Shown here piece by piece: positions 36,363 through 48,430 of a stretch of 64,000 bases of DNA (position 1 is its first letter; the number at the start of each line of letters is the position of its first letter). A program made the position numbers and the translations under genes. Origin of the DNA: Lates calcarifer. Its lineage: Eukaryota > Chordata > Actinopteri > Centropomidae. The notes beneath the pieces were generated by a model that was not told the DNA's origin, searched no databases, and saw only the letters and a list, made by a program, of their open reading frames with translations. The DNA is taken from NCBI RefSeq assembly GCF_001640805.2, contig NC_066849.1, positions 560,011-624,010 of the forward strand, read 5' to 3'.

Positions 36363-39300
36363 ACACTAGGGAAATTTGTTAGTCAGACATTTATTGTCTC
36401 ACAATGGATGTGAGTGTTAAATGTTGAGTTGATTAATTCTTCCTTTTATTTTCAGACTTTTTTGCAGGTCCAGTTCACATTGATTTAGTCAATTATATAA
36501 TCAGGAATTATTATTATATATTGTTGGGAAATTGTTATTATATACTGTCATTAGTGGTCTTCCATCATACATTTATACTTTGACCAGTATGACTGTGAAA
36601 CAGATACTAAATTACTTTTTCAATGTGTTATTAAAGAGTCTGAAAAAACTTAACTAAAATAACTACAACTTTATTGTATTCTATTGTGTTATGAGGCACA
36701 CTACTACTGATTCTGAGTCAGTATCTCCCACTTAGCACTTAGACACAACATGTCATCAAAGCTGGCAGATGCATCTATATTAACACCAATACAATCAAGA
36801 CAGGTAATTAAAAATAAAGTGGCTTTACACTGCTTGTTTGTATCTGGTGTTACTTGTTAACAAACAGCTTTAAGGCTTGTGATTACATGGCCAGCAGTGG
36901 AGTTAACTGTGCTGCAAACACTGTGTTCTTCCCACGCAGCCGTTCTAGCATGAATGCAGCATATTACCATGCCGCCTAACACTTGGCACTATGCTAACAC
37001 TTGAACCGCAGCCACTGTGGTCACAAGTGACAGTTATGGGGTAATGGTGGAAGCTAAAACTTAGAATAACAGAGGAGTCATAAAGGCATCGAACTGACTC
37101 AGCGATGTCCCTCATCAAATCCTCCATCAAATAACATCAGCTAATATTAGCCACCAAAAACTAATTACCATACCAAGTAAGACAAGAAACAGACAAACAC
37201 CTGAGTGTATTAAATTGAGCAACAGTGTGTGTTTTTTGCTTGGAGGGGAAATGTGTTATTTATTTCAAAAGTTACATAGTTTGGCTTTATACTAACACTT
37301 ATACTGCAGTTAATGATAGTGCTATATAATAGTGTATATTGACCAGGCACTAAATTCTCTACATAGTAATTGCCATAGTTATCATCAGCTATGCATCACT
37401 GGAATCAGTAAACTATGGTGCAGGCGATTTCTGGTGTCCATGTTCTAATCACTTAACATAGGGATGAGCAGTCATGTAAGATGGAAAGCCAACTAAACCC
37501 AACAGTGTTTAGTTCCTCCTCACAGAGGAAGTTAGCCAGTGACTCTTGTCACTCATCCCTGGTTATAACACGTAAACTGATCTCTAAACAAACTTGTGTC
37601 CTTTAGCATTAGGCAGTCTTTTAGAAATCTGGCCATGTCTGTCCACCCTGCCTGAATTTTCGGTGCTGTCCTGTCACTTTGGCTGTTGACCACAGCCGCC
37701 CTGACGCCATGAGCTACAGCTACAAACAAGAGGGTTGATTGCAGCACTGCCAGTATGCATGCTCGTACTTCCTGGGAGGGATTTGACAAGTGCCATCCCT
37801 CTGAGCAGCCCCCACCGTCCCGTCCCACCTGACCCCACAGAGCAACAGTCCACCATCACTGAGCCCCAACAGGCCTTTCTGCTCACTAATGATTTGTGAA
37901 TGTGTCTACCTGTCTGAGTGCTTGTCTGTTTGTCATTGTTTACAAAATGTACTCGTCTCTTACATCCATATGATCTTTGTCTATGAGCAAGTACTGTTGT
38001 TTATTGAATTCATTTGAGATTTTTGCTGTATCTAACAGAATTTCTATGTTTTTTAACCCATTCTTTTTATATGATTTAATTTATTCATATTTATTTGAGA
38101 TTTCCTTAATGCCTTCTTGAGATATTGTATTGTAGGCTCCAATGTGAGTGTTTTTGTTACAGCACACTGAGCATAATGTGTATGATTGTGCAGATGTGTG
38201 ATTGAGTGTGTAATTTTCAATATGATAGGGCACATATGTATTAATGTATGACTGTGTGAATCTTTCTGTAACATGATGATTTATTTGTTTTTTGTGACAC
38301 AGCTGAAAGGATGACTGCAAATGCCTCATAGAGACACACACACACAAACACACACGGACCATCCTGGAAAAACACTGACTTCCATCTTAAAGGTCCAGAC
38401 GACACTCAGCGTGTCACAGTTAGTCTTTGGCTAAATTGACCTTTTTCTTTGTGAAGAGACTGTGATGAGTGTCACTGTGTGTGTGTGTGTATGATATGCA
38501 GCTCACTCACTCTTAACATACACACTCCAGATAGATAATGTGTATATTGACACTGTACAGACTATGTAAAAATAAGTATATACAGAAACAACAGAGGAAA
38601 AGCACCATATGTGACAGTGGCAATTGCTGTGGAAGTTAATGTAACAGGTTGTTTTTCTTTTTTTAAAACTCTTGTTAAAGTTAAAATTTTTTCTCACATT
38701 GATAGAAGTCTACAAGTTGGCAATTTAAACCCATCTCTGAACAATCTTTGGACTCCAGACAGGTTTCCACCCATACATTCAAGTACCAGAAAGCGTTAAG
38801 CCCTAATATCTGTAGGTCTGATTCATATTCCAAAAAGAAGTGATTTGTCAGGGAAAAAAATGTCACTTTTTTAAGGTCTGGGCAAACCAGAAATTTGCAA
38901 GAAAGATGTGTTGCCGAGATTATGGGCTGCAGAGGTGAGCTCTCCATTTACAGTAGCCTCCATCTATCACTAAACCATGCTGCTAACATTCTGTACAGAC
39001 AGCCTCTTCCCAGTGACTCTGCAGTATGACCACGTGACTCAGTCATCCCTACTTATACTCAGACTAGCTGCTAAATGCAAGAAGAAAATAATGTTCCACT
39101 GGTAATCAGAACAGGGCTGTGACTTTCACAGGTGATGGATGTTTTGTACACTCTAACCCAGTAATATCTCACATTTTATGAAGTGAAGTTAGCTCATTCT
39201 TACTGATGTATAACTGCATTAATGTCATCTGAGTAATTTACACAAGGCAAAGGAGATAATCTGTGAGATTTTCCCTTGTTTGTTGGTCAGCAGTTGCTGG

Positions 39301-41004
39301 ATTACATCAAATAGTTTAGGCAGTTATGAGATGGGTTAAACATATAGTCACCAAATTTTGGGAAATGTCCTTGTTTTCTGACTTAAGGCTGAGGTTTGCT
39401 TGAAACAAACTACTTCCAAGTGTTAACTGAAGACTGAAGTGTTTTCACCTGTTCTGAATGACCACATTCACAAGTGGGGTGATAAAGCCTGCCGTCCTAT
39501 AGATGTATGAGATGAGATGAGTCATACACAAAGGAATAATGACACACTTGTGACGGTCTGAAAATGAAAAATGAGCACTCCAGAGACAAGTTCAATTCTC
39601 GCCTACTTTTACACTTTGCCAACCTCGTCACTCATGCCTGCCCAATCACAGCCTGGCGTAGGCATAATTGTTGCATGGTTGGTCTGGGAAAATGTTAGAG
39701 TGTTAGAAGAGAAGCATAAAAACAGTTTGAACAGCAGTTTGAAGGAGCTATTTACTGATCACAAACAGTTGGGTGCAGTGACAACACAAAACTCCAACTT
39801 GTGACTACAAGATACAAAATCATCAGAACAAACTTGTCGCTCATTTGACAACTGACTTCTTTCTGAGGTATGAATATAAGCAAATGTTTTCATTTTATTT
39901 GCTGTAAAACCACTTAGTGAATGAGAAGCCTTGGAGATAGGCAGGCCAGGCTGAAATGTGGCAGTGTGTATGAGTGTGTGTTTGTGAGAGTGTCTTTGTT
40001 TTATGTAAGTGATGGTTGTAGATAGACCCAGCAAATCAACCAATTAGCATGCAGACACTGGGTCTCCACTCTCTTCAACTTGACTTTACTAAAACATGAG
40101 AATATACAAGGAAAACAAACTGAATTTACAGAAAAGAAGCATTACAGTATTTAGCTTTAAAAAATCCACTAAAGAAAAAGATTAAGCTCTTTTTAATCCG
40201 TTTTTCTGATTGTTTTTTCTACTTGGTTCCTACTAATGATGAATTGGTTGTCAGTGTTGATGCTGTTCGTCTAATGTAAAGAAAACGACAACGAGGAGAA
40301 GGTGTGAGACAGCTGCTGTGAAACTGCTCTTCACCTCGACGTCAGTCCTCCAGGTTTTTCAGTTGTATGTTAACGTCCACTGTCACTCACACTCTGTCCG
40401 AGAGAAGACTCTGGAAGTGTAACGGATGGTTTAATAAATGATTCCAATGTCAAACTAACATGAGGTGCTGTTATTGTCCAACTGCACACAACAGTACAAA
40501 TGAAATGTTACATTAATAAATATAATATACATAGAGGTATTGAAATGTGTCACACAACTAATTACAATTCAAAATGACCTATGTCCTGCCATAAGTGTAA
40601 ATACAATAGAAAAATTGTAATTACAGTAGAAAAACTAAATGTTAATACATTTCTGTGAGAATGTCTAATGCTAATGTCATACCAGGTTCATCACCTCTCT
40701 GCTCTCCATCTGTAGGCTCAGTCCACGTGCTCGCACTCACCTGGATGGACAGTGGAGAAGTGACTCACACTGCAGGTGTGAGGTTTTTATAATGTTCTGA
40801 GGGTTTTTTGAACACTGAAAACTTGTCATTGCAATCTATCAATCTCAACTGTCTGAACTCAACTCAAACCGACCAGTCATTCTCCCCTATCAAAGACTAA
40901 ATTACAAACTCAACATAAAGTGCTTTTTTTTTTTACAGCCTACAGCTTTTACAGCCACATTTAACTCCTACAGGGAGTCAGAGCAGATTTTCCTGTAGCT
41001 GTGT

Positions 41005-41224
41005 TCACATATTGCTGATGTGGTCTACCATTGTGTCAGTGGATTTCCATCCCTCAACTAGAGGAACACAGAACGGATGGAGCCCTTTCAGTGCAGCGTT
41101 CCATGTGTCGGGGTCTCGATCCCCTGGGTTCTTCCTGAGGTCAAGGGTCAGTCGGTGTGGGGGAGGATGCGTCCTCAATCTCTGAGTGAACTCCAGCAGC
41201 TCAGCAGGCTGAATGAAGTTGGAG
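41005..41224 (-). CDS. lrrc41: lrrc41 terminal exon with stop
   Basis: It encodes SNFIQPAELLEFTQRLRTHP and closes VEGWKSTDTMVDHISNM before TGA at 41007-41005. Human LRRC41 has SNCIKPDGLLEFAKRLE and ends ADYVSTM. This terminal exon is what separates lrrc41 from the unrelated lrrc14, which lies near ARHGAP39 in mammals. Confidence 0.92.
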
Positions 41225-41330
41225 CTGTTCAGAACAAAAGACAGCGCAGGGAAATCACAACATGATGGATGGTAAATCATACTCAGAATGCCAGTGCTGA
41301 AAGCTACATGCAATGTACACACATGCATAT

Positions 41331-41358
41331 TATATATATACACACACACACACACACA
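41331..41358. repeat. (TA)n(CA)n compound microsatellite
   Basis: A short TA run leads into a CA run in the last lrrc41 intron. Confidence 0.9.
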
Positions 41359-41698
41359 TTCGTGAAGGCTTGTATATTATTGGTTACACAGCTCTGAATT
41401 TAATGATAGTAGGATGATTCAGTCTAGATCACAAAGGGTATTTTGATATAGAAGTGAATAACACTGATCATCTCGTTCCAATGCTCTGATGGGAATCACT
41501 GGGTCCTGACATTCATCTGGATGTTACTTCACATGTACCCCCTGCCTTGAATAAGCCAGATCCATGGAGGCCCCACCCCACAACCCACAGGACCACAGTA
41601 TGTTATTTATTTTTATCCTCAGCTGACGTGAGAATAACTTGTTCCTGACGGTGGAAACTGAAATGCTGTTTGTACTGTGACACATCAGCAGCTCTGAC

Positions 41699-41771
41699 CT
41701 GATGTCGAGTCGTTTCACTGAGCTTGGTGAGGATCCTGTGAACAGCTCTGCCAGCACACACACGTTCTTGG
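41699..41771 (-). CDS. lrrc41: lrrc41 LRR exon
   Basis: This 73-base exon encodes AKNVCVLAELFTGSSPSSVK and RLDI plus two bases of a serine codon. It aligns with human [24 protein letters not shown]. The acceptor is gcatttgtcaacag and the donor gtcaga. Confidence 0.88.
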
Positions 41772-42664
41772 CTGTTGACAAATGCAGCAACATTAGATTC
41801 AGCAGTTCAAACATTTTCTTTTTTGACTATTAATAAATAGATAAAGCCAACAGAACGGAACAGAACATTTTTATTGAGAGAGAGAGAAATCGAGACTGAC
41901 CTGACTCGCCAGATAAACTGTGTTAACTTCTGAAATGTGTTTTGGAATAACAAGCTGAGAACACACCACCAACATATTTAAAAAACCTGTTCAAGCTGAC
42001 ATGGTATTCACTCTCTTTGAACTCTGCTTTTGTCTCCACCAACTCATAAAAAAGATATATGGCTCTTAAAACTGTTAAATCCTCCACCGTCTTCACAAGT
42101 TAGGTCTCTAACTCTGTATGCCTGCTGTTTGGTGTTCAGGTAGTGTATAGTGGGTTTAGCTGCTGGCTGTGGTGTAACAGCAAATCTGAGAGTTAGGCTG
42201 AATGTGGCAACAGCCAGCAGGATTTTAACTTCTGAGCAAGAAATGAAGGCAGATGACACCCACATAAATTGTTTAGATCACTTTTCTAACTCTAAGTTCC
42301 AGTGCTATGTTATTTAGAGTAGAGTAGAATATTATTCGGATGATGTCATGTGACATTTCTAACAGACTGCAGCAGGTCAGCTGTATGCATTACTGTCGTC
42401 ATGTGGCATTCTACACAAAATGCCTACACAAAACAGATTTTAGTTGTAAACATATTTATTTTATGAATTAAATAGAAAACAATGTCACATAACCTCAGAG
42501 GAATGAAGTTTATTACACTGTGGCAAACACAATAGTATAATTAATTTGTAGAGTTTCTTAGAATAAAGAATTGACAAATGCAATGTAACTTTTAAGACAC
42601 CCAGTGCACAACAGTCAACATAACTGAGTACTTTATTATGCTTCACATGATGTCACTATTACTC

Positions 42665-42900
42665 TTCAGATGCCCAAACCACCTCAACTGGATGCTTTCA
42701 ATGTGAAGGAGCAGCAGCTCTACTCTGAGCTCCCTCCACAGAGGAAACTCATTTTGCCTGCTTGTATCCACATTTTCATTCTTTTAGTTACTAACCAGAG
42801 CTCGTGACCATAGGTGAGGGTTAGAACGTAGACTGACTGGTAAATTGAAAGATCTGCCTCCTGGCTCAGCTCCCTCTGAAGAGGTGTGCATTACTGCTGA
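42665..42900 (-). mobile_element. LINE-derived fragment (fish L2/CR1-like)
   Basis: The block atgcccaaaccacctcaact to gctctactctgagctccctc to gaggaaactcattttg to tcgtgaccataggtgagggt is the antisense of the 3' part of a common fish non-LTR element. The reverse-complement start corresponds to an RW-GH motif of the reverse-transcriptase C-terminus. It lies in the lrrc41 intron 41772-43333. Identification is from memory of the repeat. Confidence 0.55.
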
Positions 42901-43333
42901 TTATCCTGGGAATCCTAATTGATCACTTGCTTTCAGCATGTTTACAGACCTGGTTTCTCCACCACCACTGCTCTAATCCAGATGACTGACCACTGGCGCA
43001 CAGAGTTTGATCAAAGTAAATTAGTAAGGGCTGTATTCCCAGTTCAGCTTTTGATTTAACTGACTACAATATGTTATGAGCCAAGTAAGAATGTTATGGA
43101 CTCTCAACATCTACATTCTCTTGAAATACCAAAAAATAGTTTTCTGGTTCTGCAAATGTTTTCTGTGAAGTGGCACATCTCCATTCTGTTTCAATGACCT
43201 CCATTTACCTTGGATCAAAGATCCACGGTTACAATATACAGTATATGCTGATGATGAACTGTACATTATACAACTCTGCACACCACTGATGATGTAACTT
43301 AACTCTTAAATGAACTGTTAAAGATGAGCTTAC

Positions 43334-43462
43334 CTAGCCGATTCTGAGCCAGGCCCAGTGTGTGGAGAGAAGGCACTGTCTTCAGAGCAGCCATCAGCTG
43401 CTGCAAACTCTCCTCCTTGTCACTCCACTTCTCAAGAAGGCGGCAGTCATTACACCGCAGCT
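43334..43462 (-). CDS. lrrc41: lrrc41 LRR exon
   Basis: It encodes LRCNDCRLLEKWSDKEESLQ and LMAALKTVPSLHTLGLAQNR, aligning with human FCRLFEKRPAQFLPEMV and MKGNSTLKGLRLPGNRLG. The acceptor has a clean tctctctctcag tract, and the donor is gtaagc. Confidence 0.9.
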
Positions 43463-43589
43463 CTGAGAGAGAGAGGGCAAAAAGAAAAAGACTTTCACTT
43501 TGGTCTGAGTTCAGTACAAACTGGAGATGGTGACGTGGATTGGGTTTAAAGTCCCAAACCACCGAGCTGCGATCAGAAATCTTCATCCA

Positions 43590-44295
43590 GATTCAGGTGT
43601 TCAAAAATGATCAGGAGACGGCAGTGTCCAAGGCAGCAGAGTTTATTTGTCGACCAAGAAACACAAGAACAGTTCACAGTGCACACAAGATACACCAGAA
43701 GAGCTCTGAACTGTACTGACTCTGTTCCTCTTTTTATACAGTTTTGGCTGTGACTTTCCACACCTCTCTCCTCTAATTATTTTATTGGTCTGTCAAATTT
43801 ACACCATTAAAACATTGGTTCGTTTAGATGTCTATCTTTGGGCTCCTCATTAAAATACACTACTATCTTATCTCCAAGGTCACTGTCTTCTGGAAAGCAC
43901 CTAGGCTTTTCTGCTAGCCACACTCGAGCTTGCCGGGTCATGCCAGGGCATGCCCTCTCCTCTTTTGGCTTTTTCTCTTTCTACTTTACACCATTATGTT
44001 CTGGCCTGTCATGATTGTATTTTATAAAAACTAACCTTTTATTTTTACACCATTATTAACTCTTCCTTGTTTCATTTTTTAAAAAGTATATGTCTTTTTC
44101 ACACAAAAAGACATATACATGCAGTGAACACTAACATCTACTCACACATAGTGGCTTTTAACACACATGAATCACATGTTTTCTTTGAACAGTAAATACT
44201 GACATTTCCACACATGATATTTCTTTAAAGTCAGCTTAATGCAGCACTCTTTCTTTTAAAGGCACCTCACTCTTTGCATACCTGTTGACAAATTA
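43590..44295 (-). mobile_element. possible solo LTR in an lrrc41 intron
   Basis: Read on the minus strand, a TATA box (tataaaaagagg, around 43,725-43,740) is followed about 90 bases later by AATAAA (around 43,640), the order expected of an LTR U3-R-U5. The block may begin tgttcaaaaa and end ctgttgaca. I could not find clear target duplications or internal retroelement coding. The boundaries are estimates. Confidence 0.35.
44086..44118. repeat. perfect 14-base inverted repeat, 5-base loop
   Basis: The arms are gtatatgtcttttt and aaaaagacatatac, separated by cacac. It lies inside the possible solo LTR. The hairpin is AT-rich. Confidence 0.9.
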
Positions 44296-45224
44296 TATAC
44301 ACTACAATGGACTGGATTCTGTTTCAAAACTTCCAACATAAAAAGATTGTTCATGAATACATACAGTCACTTAGGTGCCCTGAACGATGGATTACACTGT
44401 TTTCATTTGAGAACTCAAGGCTACAGAAACTTCATTATTGTGCCTCCAACACACTTTTCAGTCCTTGTCTCTGTTTTAACCATTGGAATGCTTCTATTTC
44501 TAAGTCATACGTCTGCATAAAGAAGCTTGAACCTTAATAATGGACCTCTTACTTTGGAGCCAGTGCCAAAACTGCATTCAATCCTGAGCTGGTTTAAAGC
44601 CTCTATGTATAGGATTTGGAAATTTTGGACTGCCACAAAAAGTTTTTTCAAGGTGGTTTCACCAAGCCATGATATAAACAGCTACAAGCAGTTAACCTGC
44701 ATAGCATGAGAGGTTTTACAGAGCATAACACTGCAGGACAAAGTGTTGATCAATGCCCTGACATCCACAGGAGTCCAAAATCACAACATTGAGGACATGG
44801 GCAGATGATGACATTTAGATCATGCTGACCCTAACAGCCATGCTGGCTGTTCCTCGTAACAACAAATAGTACCAAATATACACAGATTTGACAACATGGT
44901 AAGCTGAACACAGAGCCTTTTAAAAACAGCAGCACAGACGTGTGTGTTGAGCAGCAGAAGATGCAGGTTGGCCCAGCTGTGAGGCAGTAGTGGATACACA
45001 TTATCACTGCTTGACTTGGCACAGTGTGGCTACAACAGACTGACCTGGGTCCATAGAAAAATCTAAAAGGAACTGATGCATGCATTGCAGGCAAATCTGA
45101 GGTGAAACTCAAGGCTACACCAATTTTCACAAGTACTGTTTCATTTTCAGGAAGGAAATCAGTCTATTTTGCTTTTATGCTCCAGGTACCTGTTGGCAGT
45201 CATGGGTCATTCTCCTTTTCTTAC

Positions 45225-45323
45225 CTTCCAGCTTGCAGTCTCTCAGTAGATTTAGGATCTCAGGGAGACAATCAGACAGCTTCATGTCTTCCAAGGTGAG
45301 ACTCTTCAGGCAGTGATTTGACT
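45225..45323 (-). CDS. lrrc41: lrrc41 LRR exon
   Basis: It encodes SNHCLKSLTLEDMKLSDCLP and EILNLLRDCKLE, aligning with human NLALKRLSFHDMNLADC. It follows the acceptor aacttttag and ends in phase 1 at gtaaga. Confidence 0.88.
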
Positions 45324-45639
45324 CTAAAAGTTGATCACGTCATTAGTGACAGTACTTTACATTTGATTTGTTTAAGAGCTAGACTCAACAATAGAGCTCA
45401 GAGGAATAAGACATATCAGGCTTTGAATACACAATACTTGTCAGTTGGACCATTTCATTATTGGTTTGGAGATTTTCATGTAATTAGTTGACAGTAAGAA
45501 AAATATATTATATCCCCATATGGTGCTTCTACTGTTTGAATAGTTTCATTACTCGCTTTACTCATATACATTACTGACAGCCTTTAGACAGCCTGGATAC
45601 TCAGACTGTGGTGAAACTCTTAATGGCATGACACCTTAC

Positions 45640-45804
45640 CTGAGAGAGTGGTGAGGAGCTGGCTTAGAGAGGAACCAGATGGCAATCTCACCCCAGCTAT
45701 GTGCAGTAAATTGAGATGTGGAGAGCGTCTCAGCACAGACGTGATGAAGTGCAGATCTGTTTGGAGTTCAGCTACTTTGACTGTCAGCTTCTCCAGGGGC
45801 AGCT
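45640..45804 (-). CDS. lrrc41: lrrc41 LRR exon
   Basis: It encodes ELPLEKLTVKVAELQTDLHF and LRRSPHLNLLHIAGVRLPSG, aligning with human LEQLEMGFP and LKASGSLQQLSLDSATF. It ends in phase 1 at gtaagg. Confidence 0.85.
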
Positions 45805-46542
45805 CTGCTCAAACGAGTTTAAGAAACAGTAACCTTAGGCTGATTTTTTATAAACTACACTGCTGTAGTATTACTTCATGCAGTACAGTTTGTCTGACCT
45901 GGGGGTTTGTTTTGTCTGCTCCTGTTTTCCTGTTTTCAGTCACCATTTGTGGATTTGTGTGTTCATGTGAAGGCGTTCATTTTCATGTGTAATATATTAC
46001 TTAAATGACAGCAAACCACACCCCCTCACTTCTCCTTCTGTATAATCTACGTAAGCCTACCAGGAGTTGTGTCAGCCATGCCTGGTTTTGCTGCTGTAAG
46101 CCACTTAAGTAAGTCCTCTTGTGCACTCAGCAAAGTAGCCTGAGTGGTGTGGGCTACAGCCCTGTAACAAACTTGATTTTAAGTTTATTTCTTAAACATT
46201 CCGTAAGTCAATGAACGAACAGCCTAATCATTTTCTCCCTCATCAGAATGGCACTGACAATACATGCTAGCAGTTTGTCTGTTTATTTAGTCCACAATGA
46301 TAGCAACTGCCAGGGTTTGTTAGTGAAAGACAGTTAATGAACCCATAGCATAGAATTTTATATACTTTCTGTCTAAATGATATAATGGTAAATAACACTG
46401 AGATTACTCTCCTTCTGAATATTACAGGATTTTTTACATAGCACTGGACTAGCTCAAGAGCTTTATGTTTAAGCAGGTACAATACACTTTAAATGCTCAT
46501 CAATTCAAATGTTACTTCACTTGGCTGGAAGCTTGACAATAC

Positions 46543-46780
46543 CTGACATATAGTGACTCAGCAGTCCTGGGATGATGTGGTAACAAGCGTGGTCCCCAGA
46601 GCACAGTTTGGATCTCCACATGCAGAGAAGTCACACCGGGGCTTGCGTCCAGCAGGACCCCTACGAGCTTGGCGTACGGCAGGACGCCAATGTTGAGATC
46701 AGTGAGGGAGCTGCAGGAGCTCTCAGACAGCTGCTTCAGGGCTCTAGCAAGGCCCAACACATCAGAATCCCTGAAGGTTG
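46543..46780 (-). CDS. lrrc41: lrrc41 LRR exon with a frame jump
   Basis: It opens STFRDSDVLGLARALKQLSE and continues through SSLTDLNIGVLPYAKLVGVL and GVTSLHV. Past about 46,617 the open frame gives a string unlike the family (TVLWGPRLLPHH). A one-base shift gives SKLCSGDHACYHIIPGLLSH, which joins the next exon in the correct phase. Without that shift no canonical donor/acceptor pair keeps the frame. Confidence 0.75.
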
Positions 46781-47338
46781 CTACATAAACAGACATAAGA
46801 ACCAGTCACTGCTGCACAACTGAACAAATGTGTCATTTTGTGTGCAATTATTCCCTGAATGTGAAATCATTTCATTTTCATTTCTGTGAAATTCAATGTT
46901 CAATACAATAATACTGGTACTCAAACTCATCCCTTTGAATCTTGCATCTTGCAACTGAAGGAATTTTGCATAGAAGAGAGGGCAAAATTTTCAGCAAGCA
47001 GAAGCCAGAGACAATTTATGACAATTATGCAAGAAGTTATTCTTCTAAAAGTAGCAATACAAGCCTCTGAGGGTGTGTTTTTTTCTTCCACATAAGAATA
47101 GTGAGAGAGAATTATTTCCTATATTTTGTCACAGTACTGAGCGGCAGCTGTGTTGTCTCTAAAACAATAAAATTATTGCCAAAAGCTGGGAGTTCAACAT
47201 GCTTTACATGGGTTTTGTATAACAGAATCAGGGCTGGGTATCAACATCAGTACTTTTTAGACAGCAACCACAATGTTTATCAAAAACTCTGGTCAAGTAC
47301 CAAAAACCCTGGTATGGAATGTCTGGTGCCTGACTTAC

Positions 47339-48143
47339 AAAAGCTGTGAAGAGTTAGAGAGCGAAGGCAGAAGAATGTGGGCAAGGGCAGAGTTCAACAC
47401 TCTGAGGGCGTCGGACCCACACGGCCTGATCTCCAGACACTCGATCTGTCCCGATGGACAAGCCCCTGCTGAGGGACCATTACATGAAGTGAAGGTTCGA
47501 CAGAGAGCCTGTGGGTCCACAGTAAAGTCTGTTATTCCAGATTCCCCGTCCACAGACACAGAGTCCAACTTGGAGCGTTTGCATGGAGTGACTTGATCAT
47601 CCTTGTCTTCTGAAGCCCTGGTCTCAAGACTTGGACTGTAAGTGCCTCCTGTCCTGTGCTGGCTGAAGTGGCTTGTGAAATACAGTTTTCCTTTTTACAG
47701 TGCATAAGGTTCTTCAGTTCATGATTTACATACTGAGATCCCCTTCCATGTAGGAGCCAGGCCAACACAATGGGACACTGCACCTGTATGACAAGTTTTT
47801 TAACCACCCCGTGGTCTAGCAGGCGATGGAGAACGTACAACGCAGTTTGTGTCTTCCTCTTTGACAGATCAATGGACTGCGAAATACCAACACTCCTGAC
47901 ACGCTTCTCTAGGAGGTTCAAGAGAGGCCGCTGCTCAGCAGTTAAACTTTGAAGGGGCTTGTGCAAGCTTGTAACGAGTAAGAAATGTCTAAGACATTTA
48001 GCTGCAGCCCACAGGAAAGATGGTGTGTTTAAATTTGTGATGTTTCTGCTTACAAAGCCGTTTCTGAAGCCGTAAAATACAAGTGTAAAAAGCATTCTCA
48101 TAACTTCATGTTTGACCTCTTCTTCTGTGTGGAAGTCGGATGC
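47339..48143 (-). CDS. lrrc41: lrrc41 large central exon, carries two frame jumps
   Basis: From 48143 it reads ASDFHTEEEVKHEVMRMLF and later ALYVLHRLLDHGVVKKLVIQ, which aligns with human [20 protein letters not shown]. From about 47,700 the homologous text (TRASEDKDDQVTPCKRSKL, GQIECLEIRPCGSDALRVL) is in another frame. From about 47,383 it returns to the first frame as FFCLRSLTLHSF, aligning with human WVSLESLTLSYNG. The exon ends one base into a codon at a strong gtaagt donor, which fits only that last frame. Literal translation of the opening frame hits TAA at 47534-47532. Confidence 0.82.
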
Positions 48144-48235
48144 CTGAAATATAACACAGACCACATATCACATATGGACTCTAGATGTTACCATAAATGA
48201 GATTCTTCATTATTAATGGGAGGCATCACACCTAC

Positions 48236-48294
48236 ATGATTAGGACTGCAAATGTTCTGCAAAATTCCAGCCCATTCAGAGTAAGTTGATATCC
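48236..48294 (-). CDS. lrrc41: lrrc41 exon 3
   Basis: This 59-base exon encodes GISTYSEWAGILQNICSPNH, aligning with human [20 protein letters not shown]. I set the end at CAT before gtaggt because that keeps phase 0 with the next exon, which begins GCA TCC GAC. Confidence 0.8.
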
Positions 48295-48430
48295 CTGAGA
48301 GAAAATTACATCAAAACTTACATCAAATAGAAACACAATTGTGAATTGAATTCATCTGATCAATTCAAAGATACTCTATAAACATAGGAAAAATAAAGAG
48401 CACCATCTATAATTAAATAGCTCTTCTTAC

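Larger units (their letters stand above)
34960..41004. other. tail-to-tail interval between arhgap39 and lrrc41
   Basis: This interval should hold both 3' UTRs. After the CA run no gene is recognised. AATAAA occurs on the plus strand near 36,813 and 40,432, and TATAAA on the minus strand near 40,785, but none can be assigned safely. A GC-richer patch at about 37,660-37,880 stands out from its surroundings. Confidence 0.5.
41772..46542 (-). other. lrrc41: lrrc41 introns
   Basis: Introns 41772-43333, 43463-45224, 45324-45639 and 45805-46542 have canonical borders. They hold the LINE fragment (42,665-42,900) and the possible LTR with a hairpin (43,590-44,295). No other gene is seen. Confidence 0.75.

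Noticed and set aside
37553..37828. 91-codon minus-strand frame in the GC-richer patch
   Set aside because: There is no similarity to a known family and no splice signals; it is likely an effect of base composition.
46512..46796. continuous reading of the lrrc41 exon through TVLWGPRLLPHH to YVRYCQ
   Set aside because: That frame cannot join the next exon in phase with a canonical donor, and its C-terminal half does not resemble the family; the shifted frame does both.
41005..48143. identification of the LRR gene as lrrc14, the mammalian neighbour of ARHGAP39
   Set aside because: The BC-box start, the leucine-rich exons and the C-terminus VDHISNM match LRRC41, and adjacency to rad54l supports it.
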